DNA from: Methylomicrobium sp035916875
GTDB taxonomy: Bacteria; Pseudomonadota; Gammaproteobacteria; Methylococcales; Methylomonadaceae
DNA length: 62,708 nucleotides
Assembly: GCF_035916875.1 (NCBI RefSeq)
Contig: NZ_JAXUHN010000068.1
Location: 1-62,708, forward strand
Direction: 5' to 3'
Shown piece after piece: positions 35,985 through 42,716 of this stretch (position 1 is the first letter of the stretch; each line of letters begins with the position of its first letter). A program made the translations under genes and the position numbers. Below the pieces are notes generated by a model. The model was not told the origin of the DNA, did not search any database, and worked only from the letters and a program-made list of their open reading frames with translations.

Positions 35985-36187
35985 ATGCATAAGATCAATG
36001 TCTTTCTGGTCGTCGATCATGAGGTTGGGTGAGAACCCCCTATAGAACTTTCCTGGCCTTATTCGCATGGGAAAGGTGGGATTTATACACGGATCGCGTC
36101 GAAATGGCCTGTCAGCTTTACAATCGGTATCAACCCGACATCGTCGTGATGAATTATTTGTCGATGTCGGGCATCAAGTCGCGATGA
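35985..36187 (+). pseudogene. Decayed response-regulator gene beside mxaF
   Basis: ATG 35985 opens MHKINVFLVVDHEV, matching the intact regulator at 20660 (KISVLLVDDHAVV). It then stops in frame near 36029. Shifted by two bases, the reading continues as RTPYRTFLALFAWERWDLYT and then DRVEMACQLYNRYQPDIVVM. These align with RTGYKTYLSL and DRGEGACQLYDRHQPDVVVL in the intact gene. It ends at TGA 36187, about 65 codons in, and the DNA-binding half is gone. The phospho-acceptor Asp has become Asn. It lies between mxaF and mxaD on the opposite strand. Confidence 0.8.
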
Positions 36188-36199
36188 GAAGCGCGGAGT

Positions 36200-36730
36200 T
36201 TATTTTTCGAGCTTGCTCTTTAAGCCATCCAGACCGTTTTTCAAAAATGCGGTGACCGCTTTGACGGCGGCCGCGTCGCTCAGGTTTTCCGGCGGCGTAT
36301 TGCCGGTATCGCCGCGGTAAAAGCGGCTCTTCAGGGTCACCACCGAGTTGCCTTCGGCCTCGCCCGGCTTGACCTGGATTTCCATCGAGTAGGAACTGGT
36401 CGGAAACGCCTCGACGTTTTCTTTCTTGAGCCGGTAGCTGTATTCATGGTCCTTGTCGCTGTAGAAATCCAGCTCCTCGACCAACTGGCCGCCGTTGTGC
36501 AGGGTCAGGGTGCGGATTCCGCCCGACTCGTGCTTGCCGTCGCCGGAGCTTTCCTTCACATCCGGATGCCAGTCGGCGATGGCATCGAATTGCTTGACCA
36601 TGCCCCAGACCTTATCCAGCGGCGCGTTGATGGTAATGCTTTCCAGCCCCTTCTGAGGCGTTGGGCCGTGCGCGAAGGCGGCCATGGAAAACAGCAGGAT
36701 ACTCGGCAGAATGATAAGTAAGCGTTTCAT
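36200..36730 (-). CDS. mxaD: MxaD, SRPBCC-fold periplasmic methanol-oxidation protein
   Basis: A 176-residue exported protein (signal peptide about 1-20, AFA-HGPTPQ) of the polyketide cyclase/SRPBCC fold: SITINAPLDKVWGMVKQFDAIADWHPDVKES. This matches MxaD, which stimulates electron transfer between methanol dehydrogenase and cytochrome cL. In many methylotrophs mxaD follows mxaL; here it lies upstream of mxaF, separated by a decayed regulator, and is divergent from a histidine kinase. It therefore probably has its own promoter. Confidence 0.88.
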   Translation of the reverse strand: MKRLLIILPSILLFSMAAFAHGPTPQKGLESITINAPLDKVWGMVKQFDAIADWHPDVKESSGDGKHESGGIRTLTLHNGGQLVEELDFYSDKDHEYSYRLKKENVEAFPTSSYSMEIQVKPGEAEGNSVVTLKSRFYRGDTGNTPPENLSDAAAVKAVTAFLKNGLDGLKSKLEK

Positions 36731-36780
36731 GAGGTGATGTCCCTGATTAAATACACCATTATCAAAAGCTTTATTTGGAA

Positions 36781-36803
36781 AGCCGAGGGGGTTTTTCCTG
36801 AAA
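36781..36803 (-). promoter_or_regulatory. TTTCAGGAAAAACCCCC element facing mxaD
   Basis: On the minus strand the sequence reads TTTCAGGAAAAACCCCCTCG followed by GCT, about 50 bases before the mxaD start. It shares TTCAGGAA and CGGCT with the mxaF element. Confidence 0.5.
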
Positions 36804-36862
36804 TGGAAGGGTATTTATTCCTGTTGTGCCGGCGGGGTGAATACGGTTGACATGCGCCGCAC

Positions 36863-36882
36863 ATTCAGGAAAACTCCCGGCT
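36863..36882 (+). promoter_or_regulatory. TTCAGGAAAACTCCCGGCT element facing the kinase gene
   Basis: On the plus strand, 26 bases before the kinase ATG. It is the mirror image of the element at 36781-36803, so the divergent mxaD/kinase promoter holds one copy facing each gene. A further GGAAAAAATCCCC lies at 36888-36900. Confidence 0.5.
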
Positions 36883-36907
36883 TATTTGGAAAAAATCCCC
36901 CCTTCAC

Positions 36908-38233
36908 ATGCGTGGAACCATGAGCTTACGCTATCAAATCAATATCAGAATCCTGTTTTCTTCATTATGTATTTTGCTGCTGGGCGGCAGCATCGCGGTC
37001 TGGCAGGCGCGGCAGGCGGTTAATGAGGAAATCGATGCGTCGGTCAGTTTGGCGGCGCAATTGATTCGCCTCGGTTTTTCGCAAACGATGTTCAATGAGT
37101 CCGACTGGCTGCGCCGGATCAATTCGCTGAAAGAAACGAGGCATCTTCAATTCCAGTTGCAGACGCCCTCGGGACAAATTCTGAACGTTGTACAAAAGGA
37201 GGCGGGAAAATCCGACGAGGAACGTCCTCCGCAATGGTTCATCGCTTTGGTCGGCGGCAAACACAGCAAAACCGAACAGCCGATCGTGACCGCGGACGGC
37301 AAGCAGTTTACCCTGCTGATTCAGGCCAATCCGCTTGACGAAATTACCGAGGTCTGGGGGGAAAGCGTCGCGTTTTTCATTTCGCTTGCGGTACTGACGC
37401 TGCTGACTTTTCTGGCGGTGCATCTGGCATTCAGCAAAGCGCTGAACTCGATCGCGATCATCGTGAATGCGCTTGAAAACATCGAAAAAGGCCGCTATCT
37501 CGAAAAACTGCCGGCATTTTCGACCTTGGAATACGACAGCATCGCCAAGGCGATCAACCACATGACCGACCAACTCAGCAAGTCGCAGCAGGAAAACCGG
37601 GCCTTGACCCAGCATTCGCTCGAAATACAGGAAGACGAGAGGCAACGTCTGGCGCAGGAACTGCACGACGAACTAGGGCAGTCGCTGACCGCGATCAAGG
37701 TGATGGCGGTCACCGCGGCACACCAAAAAGCCGACATCCAGCAAACTACCGAGGCGATCGTGAGCATCTCCGATCATTTGATGAACGTGGTGCGGTCGAT
37801 GATGCACCAATTGCATCCACTGGTGTTGACCGAACTCGGTTTGAAGGCGGCGATCGAGGATTTGCTGGGGCATTGGGCTTCCAGGTATCCGGATTTGCGC
37901 CTGAGTCTCGACTGTACCGATAACGTGGATGAACTCAATCAGAAAATCACCATTCAGATTTTCCGGGTCGTGCAGGAATGCCTGACCAATATCGTGCGCC
38001 ATGCGGAGGCCAATCAGGCATCGATTAAAATTCAAATTGAGCATGCGCAGGAAGAGAGATTGCGGCTAGAAGTACGTGATAACGGCCAAGGCTGCGTCGG
38101 CGACCAAATCAAAACCGGTTTCGGACTGTTGGGAATGAAGGAGCGTATCCAAAGTTTGGGCGGGGAATTCAACATCAATACCCAGCCGCAACAGGGGATG
38201 TGCATCGTCGCGAGCATCCCGTTGACACGATAA
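36908..38233 (+). CDS. NarX-type membrane histidine kinase, mxa-linked
   Basis: A 441-residue sensor with two membrane helices (about 15-33 and 153-175) flanking a periplasmic domain of about 120 residues, then a HAMP-like linker. A HisKA_3 dimerisation domain carries phospho-His253 (ERQRLAQELHDELGQS), and the ATPase domain has NIVRHAEA and GFGLLGMKERI. HisKA_3 kinases pair with LuxR-type regulators. No intact partner is adjacent; the decayed regulator at 35985 and the orphan at 20660 are candidates. MxaY of methanotrophs is a kinase controlling mxaF, and position suggests this may be its counterpart. Confidence 0.85.
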   Translation: MRGTMSLRYQINIRILFSSLCILLLGGSIAVWQARQAVNEEIDASVSLAAQLIRLGFSQTMFNESDWLRRINSLKETRHLQFQLQTPSGQILNVVQKEAGKSDEERPPQWFIALVGGKHSKTEQPIVTADGKQFTLLIQANPLDEITEVWGESVAFFISLAVLTLLTFLAVHLAFSKALNSIAIIVNALENIEKGRYLEKLPAFSTLEYDSIAKAINHMTDQLSKSQQENRALTQHSLEIQEDERQRLAQELHDELGQSLTAIKVMAVTAAHQKADIQQTTEAIVSISDHLMNVVRSMMHQLHPLVLTELGLKAAIEDLLGHWASRYPDLRLSLDCTDNVDELNQKITIQIFRVVQECLTNIVRHAEANQASIKIQIEHAQEERLRLEVRDNGQGCVGDQIKTGFGLLGMKERIQSLGGEFNINTQPQQGMCIVASIPLTR

Positions 38234-38410
38234 AAAATCATTTCGTCTTGAGCCTTGCCACTTCCGCATGGTCCCTGCGTCCCTAATAAAGCCCTCCTTT
38301 CCTCAAGCCCGTGCCTGTTCGCGCAAACAACAGGGCAATCGCGCTTCGAGGGGCGTTCTAAGTTTGCAGGCTGGGCAGCCCAGCCTTTCGCGCACGAATG
38401 ATCAGCTTCG

Positions 38411-38890
38411 CTAAAGCCCGAGGTCGCTGAGTCCCGGATGAGCGTCGGGGCGGCGGCCCTGTGGCCAATGAAACTTGCGCTCGGATGCTGGTATCGGCAA
38501 GTCGTTGATACTGGCATGGCGGCGGCGCATCAGGCCGTTTTCGTCGAACTCCCAGTTTTCGTTGCCGTAAGAACGGAACCATTCGCCGTGCTGATTATGC
38601 CACTCGTAGGCAAAGCGGACCGCGATCCGGTTGCCGTCAAAGGCCCATAATTCCTTGATCAAGCGATATTCCAGCTCGGTTTGCCATTTGCGAATCAGGA
38701 ACTCGATGATCTGTTCGCGGCCGACCGGAAATTCGGCGCGGTTACGCCACCGGCTGTCGGCGGTATATGCGAGGGCGACGCGCTCGGGGTCGCGGTTGTT
38801 CCAGGCGTCTTCCGCCATGCGGACTTTTTGCTCGGCGGTTTCGCGCGTGAACGGGGGGAATGGAGGACGCGGTTCGTGGATCGTTGTCAT
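38411..38890 (-). CDS. DUF1348 / NTF2-like protein
   Basis: A 159-residue cytoplasmic protein of the nuclear-transport-factor-2 fold, DUF1348 type: VRMAEDAWNNRDPERVALAYT, DSRWRNRAEFPVGREQIIEFL, KELWAFDGNRIAVRFAYEWH, and a Trp/His-rich C-terminus. It is common and conserved in bacteria, and its biochemical role is not established. It is monocistronic. Confidence 0.8.
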   Translation of the reverse strand: MTTIHEPRPPFPPFTRETAEQKVRMAEDAWNNRDPERVALAYTADSRWRNRAEFPVGREQIIEFLIRKWQTELEYRLIKELWAFDGNRIAVRFAYEWHNQHGEWFRSYGNENWEFDENGLMRRRHASINDLPIPASERKFHWPQGRRPDAHPGLSDLGL

Positions 38891-39452
38891 TGAAGACTCC
38901 TAAATGAATGATCGAAAGACCGATGCTATTTTCCCATTATTCCCGAGAGACGATCAATTTTACCTTGCTATTGAGAGTGCATACGACAGTTTTAAGTCTT
39001 CGTCTCGGCTGATGGCCAGGCCTTTAACATCCTGACACTTCCTGCTTGGAATTTGCTTGATTAGGCCCGGCCACCGGAGCATCGAATCCATGACTTGGCC
39101 GGATGGACAATTAAACGTCCCCTCTGAAAATCGCGGAAGCGGAGCAAGGCGAAGCGAAGATTTTTAGCCCCCGACAGCCGTAGCGCCGGGGGGCAAAGCG
39201 CAGCGTAGCAAACCTTCAAGGCATCGCGACACGGGGTAAAGTCATTGCGAAGCGAAGCCCCGATCTCCTTGTGGGTCGGGGCGGGCGAAGCAGGACGAAT
39301 CGGTGCCTCCGAAGGCAATGGTTGCCGCGTAATTTTTGCCGCTTGATTAGGCTTGGATGCCCAAAACAAGCTTTCGCAAAAATAGTGGCCTATCAATACG
39401 ACGACAATGTCGGTTGCCGAATTCAAAAGTCGTCGGCGTATCAAAACATGAA
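38891..39452. other. Gene-free stretch
   Basis: About 560 bases. A 127-codon minus frame (39061-39444) has unusual composition and no recognised motif; the DNA shows short GAAGCGAAG-type repetitions. I see no supported gene. Confidence 0.5.
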
Positions 39453-39481
39453 AAGTCGGGCATGCTTTCGATGCCCGACTT
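39453..39481 (-). terminator. Terminator of the second SmbP-like gene
   Basis: A perfect 11-bp stem (39471-39481 with 39453-39463, loop of 7) lies 7 bases after the stop. On the minus strand the descending arm ends in T residues, followed by a T-rich tract. Confidence 0.75.
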
Positions 39482-39488
39482 ACGCGGA

Positions 39489-39821
39489 TTAGCTATTACC
39501 TGCTTTCAGATGCGCAACGGCTTCTTCGGCGTGTTTGGTAGCAACTTCGGCATGATTTTGTTTGCCATGGGCGATTGATTCTTCCAGCGATTTAATGCCG
39601 GCGGCTACATGTTCCTTGGCTTCTCCGCTAGCTGCGGTTTCGGCTTTTTGGGCATGTTTCAGCGCGTTCTCAGCATGATCGACCAATTGCTGCGCATGAC
39701 CGGCCTGACCATGAGTGACCGCGTGTCCTGCGTGTTTCAAGGCTTCGGCGGCATGTTCCTCGGCAAATACGCCGGTGCTGGTAAATAGCAAGGCACAAAG
39801 TATCGCAATATTTTTTTTCAT
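39489..39821 (-). CDS. SmbP-like small His-rich metal-binding protein, paralogue 2
   Basis: A 110-residue exported protein (signal peptide ends GVFA-EE). The mature region has the same His-spaced helical repeats as the protein at 13616: EALKHAGHAVTHGQAGHAQQLVDHAENALKHAQ, ending VAHLKAGNS. Probable periplasmic copper or divalent-metal buffer. It has its own terminator. High similarity between the two copies indicates duplication within the lineage. Confidence 0.8.
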   Translation of the reverse strand: MKKNIAILCALLFTSTGVFAEEHAAEALKHAGHAVTHGQAGHAQQLVDHAENALKHAQKAETAASGEAKEHVAAGIKSLEESIAHGKQNHAEVATKHAEEAVAHLKAGNS

Positions 39822-39986
39822 ATTTTCACCTACATAGATTATGGGATTGGTTCAAAAACAATCAGACGCCAGACATTGCCTATTCATTGAAGCGATCTTT
39901 TTTAACAATTGACTCGCTGATTGCAAAAGACTGTCAGCATATCTTATCGTCATAATCTACTAATCAATATATATGCCAATCTTTAA

Positions 39987-40222
39987 ATGCATGATTATGA
40001 AATAAAATTAAGGTATAAGGCCGAATGTGCTGTTAGTTATCAAACAGGGCTTGCTGAATGGCTGCCCGCCGAGCAGCAGCTTGGTCGTCAAGTCTTAATG
40101 CAAGGATGTGGCTGGAACTGGCTCGCCGATTATACCGGGGCAAGGTGAGCTCAGCTTTGTGCGGGCAGGTAAAGCACTTTTTCGCCCCGAATTTCGGCTA
40201 TATGAAAAATCCGCAAACTAGG
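39987..40222 (+). pseudogene. Possible degraded small gene
   Basis: ATG 39987 opens MHDYEIKLRYKAECAVSYQT and then a stretch ending LADYTGAR before a stop. After a one-base shift the reading continues GELSFVRAGKALFRPEFRLY to a TAG near 40222. The two halves read as one protein-like sequence, but I do not recognise it. It may be chance. Confidence 0.25.
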
Positions 40223-40268
40223 CCGGAGAAATTCTATTTCATGTGAAAACTCCGGTGGTCAATTGCCG

Positions 40269-40736
40269 TTACTTGGCCGGTGAGGGCGTGGAAGTGGCAG
40301 GACCGATGCCGACGATCTGTAAGATTGTGTCTTCATTCTTGGCGCCATCGTAGTGGATTTCATTGCCGAAGTGGGTGACGAAGCTGCCGGCCGGCACCGG
40401 TTGCAAATTGTCCGGATTGTAGTCGCTGCCGGTGCCAACCCACCAGGTGCCGGAAATGACCGTAATGAAGCGGTCGTTGGGATGCGAGTGCGGCTTGCTG
40501 TTGTGGTGGGCTTTCCATTTATTGAGCACCACATACAGGCCGGGCTTGGACGGATCGCCGACCAGCACGGCGCTTTCCGATCCGCTGGGGTTAGCAACCC
40601 ATTTGATTTGATCCGGCAGTTTGATTGAAATGGCCTTGGGGTCAAGGTCCGCCGCGATGGCGGAGCCTAAGCCCAGGGACATGCCGATCGCCAGCACCAG
40701 TTTTTGAGGGCGGCGCGCGCTAAATATACGTACCAT
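40269..40736 (-). CDS. Exported cupin-domain protein
   Basis: A 155-residue protein with a signal peptide (VLAIGMSLGLGSAIAA-DLD) and one cupin barrel. Motif 1 is HNSKPHSHPNDRFITVISG, with metal-ligand-like His residues, and motif 2 is VPAGSFVTHFGNEIHYDG. Small secreted cupins can be dioxygenases, isomerases or ligand binders. It lies 57 bases after the arylsulfotransferase-like gene on the same strand, so the two are probably cotranscribed from the sigma-54-like promoter at 42275-42289. Confidence 0.75.
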   Translation of the reverse strand: MVRIFSARRPQKLVLAIGMSLGLGSAIAADLDPKAISIKLPDQIKWVANPSGSESAVLVGDPSKPGLYVVLNKWKAHHNSKPHSHPNDRFITVISGTWWVGTGSDYNPDNLQPVPAGSFVTHFGNEIHYDGAKNEDTILQIVGIGPATSTPSPAK

Positions 40737-40793
40737 TATGAGACTCCTGTTCGGACGGGTGGAAAAGTATGTGGGTTCGATGTGGCGAACGGC

Positions 40794-42225
40794 TCAAGGG
40801 GCCGCCGTAACTCGATAGTGGGCTAACTCAGGCGGCATCACGGCGGTTTCGCTGTGCGGCGTACCTGCCGGCACCCATTCGTACGGCACCGGTTGGCCGC
40901 GATAAAGTTGATGGTTGGCGGTTTCCTTGCCGGTCAGTGCGTCCTTTCCCGCTTTGCTATAAGGATTGACGTACTCCCAGACGATGTCGCCGTCGGTCGT
41001 CACCTGAAACAGTCGGCCACTCTGGCCTTCGTCGATGAAGGTATTGCCATTCGGCAAGCGGCGAGCGGCGCTGATGTGCGTGCTTCGGAACGACCAGGCT
41101 GGCCCGCCGGAGCTTTCGCCGCTGTACTGCCAGACGATTTCGTTTTTGACCGGGTCGATTTCCAATACTCTCGATCCTCCGGTTCGCGGCACGGCGGCCG
41201 GCGGGTAGCCGGCTACCCCCTGGTTGTCGAATACCAGTATATTGCCGGCGCCGGATAGACCTTCCGGAATGATGTGTGCGTCATGCTGGGCGCTGATCTG
41301 ATCGACCGGCCTCGGCACCTTGCGCGCCGATTGTTCTTCGAGGGAGGCCGCGACATAGTGTGGCCCCAGGCCAGGCAATCTTGTCTGTCTTGCGGTCGAT
41401 GATCGCGATGAAATTGGCGTTACGGGCGTCGAACAGCAGATTATCGGGAGCGAAGCGTTTATCGCCGGCGGCAAACCAGTGATTCGGGCCGACTACCTTC
41501 AGATTGTTCACGTGTAAATAGTCCGCAATAGCCGAATTTTTGACCAGTTTCAGCTCTGCCGGCGTGAAACCGAATTCGCTCAAATGTTCGGAAGCGACCC
41601 ATTTCCAGACCACTTCGCCGGCCGGATTGGCTTCATAAATCACATCGTCCAGAACCTGAGGCTGTTTGAAACCCTTCACCGGATGGACCCAATTGGCCAG
41701 CACCACGGTATTGCCGTTCGGCAGTCTGGCCCAGTCGTGATGTTGTTGCGCGGCGCCTCCGGGTGCCTTGTCGCCGAAATTCCACACTGTTTTCCCCTCC
41801 CAGTCCAACTCGCCGATAGTCTTGGCTATACGTCGGTTGATCTGGCCCGGCACCAGGCCGGTGCCTTTGCCTTCAGTCGTTTCCAGCGTCACGAACACAT
41901 GCCCCAGCTTGCCGCCGTTCACGGCCGGATCGATCAGCGTGCTGTGGCTGGCCGCGTCTTTCCATTCGTGAACCGAATTGCCGTTCATGTCGATCAGGTG
42001 GGCGATATTGTCGCCGCCGGTAAACAGGACGAAGCTGTTGAAGGCTTTGGCCGGATCATAGCGGGTCGTTCCGGTTGGATAAATGCTGGGCGATGCAGAG
42101 GCCGTGACGGCAAGCAAGCCGCTGGCCAGGGTGTAAGCAGCGCCGCGCAGGGTTGTGTGCAATACCGGCGACATCAGCGCTAAGCCACGTGCTGGAAAAG
42201 GTTTCGATATACTGAATTTTGTCAT
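40794..42225 (-). pseudogene. Exported arylsulfotransferase-like beta-propeller, frameshifted
   Basis: Two overlapping frames (42225-41281 and 41474-40794) together give one protein of about 475 residues with a signal-like N-terminus and ASST-type repeats (IYEANPAGEVVWKWVASEHL, QHDAHIIPEGLSGAGNILVFDN, VLEIDPVKNEIVWQYSG). The frames swap near 41370, between DRKTDKIAW and LGPHYVAASLEEQ, where one extra base breaks the gene. Either side looks conserved, so the break is recent or a sequencing error. ASST family enzymes move sulfate between phenolic compounds in the periplasm, though many propeller relatives are uncharacterised. Confidence 0.75.
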
Positions 42226-42274
42226 ATTGAGTAAAGGTGGCTGGATTGTGGAAATGGGGTGAGTTTCAAGTACA

Positions 42275-42289
42275 GCAAGTTTTATTCCA
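42275..42289 (-). promoter_or_regulatory. Sigma-54-like promoter of the arylsulfotransferase-cupin unit
   Basis: On the minus strand TGGAATAAAACTTGC keeps GG-N10-GC spacing and the TTGC box, with a weaker -24 box. It lies about 50 bases before the start codon at 42225. Confidence 0.45.
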
Positions 42290-42601
42290 CTCGCGACTGC
42301 GGCGGCGATGCCGTTACGGTTGAGATTGAACGGCTTTCGTGGCTTTTATCGCCAAAGCTTTTTTCCTGTTCTTGTTCCTGATCCGTTCGTCAGAGATAGC
42401 ATGAAGCGCCTTGATGTCACAGAGAGTTTTCTGCTGGCTGAAGCACAGTTTGGCAGCAGTGTATGTGGACAAATCAGCAGGACTTGGCTAAGTGTCCGCC
42501 GTTTTCCAATACGGTTTCAGTATCAGGAAATGAATTAAAACAATACGAATATCATTGTGTTATCTGTTATTGCAGGCATGGTCCGGTCATGAAGTAATGA
42601 T
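42290..42601. other. Divergent promoter region, no gene
   Basis: About 310 bases between the two divergent units. A 76-codon frame at 42308-42538 has no recognised motif. The stretch probably holds activator sites for the sigma-54 promoters on either side, but I cannot define them. Confidence 0.4.
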
Positions 42602-42616
42602 TGGCACACCGTTTGC
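42602..42616 (+). promoter_or_regulatory. Sigma-54 (-24/-12) promoter of the coiled-coil TonB receptor
   Basis: TGGCACACCGTTTGC is a full match to TGGCAC-N5-TTGC. It lies about 100 bases before the GTG start of the receptor gene. A sigma-54 activator gene is at 55859. Confidence 0.75.
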
Positions 42617-42716
42617 GTTAAAGCTTTTTGACTACCAAGGCATCTGAGTCCTCGCGGCAAAACGGCCTGCCTTGGCGATTAACGGCTTTATCAATCTTTA
42701 ACGCATAGGTGAATTA

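Noticed and set aside
33854..35998. A 714-residue reading of the dehydrogenase starting at 35998
   Set aside because: The first 111 residues have no signal-peptide or family character. A GGAGGGG site and typical signal peptide begin at 35665, and the upstream part overlaps the decayed regulator on the other strand.
39061..39444. 127-codon minus frame
   Set aside because: Composition is unusual and it matches no domain; it sits just beyond the terminator of the SmbP-like gene.
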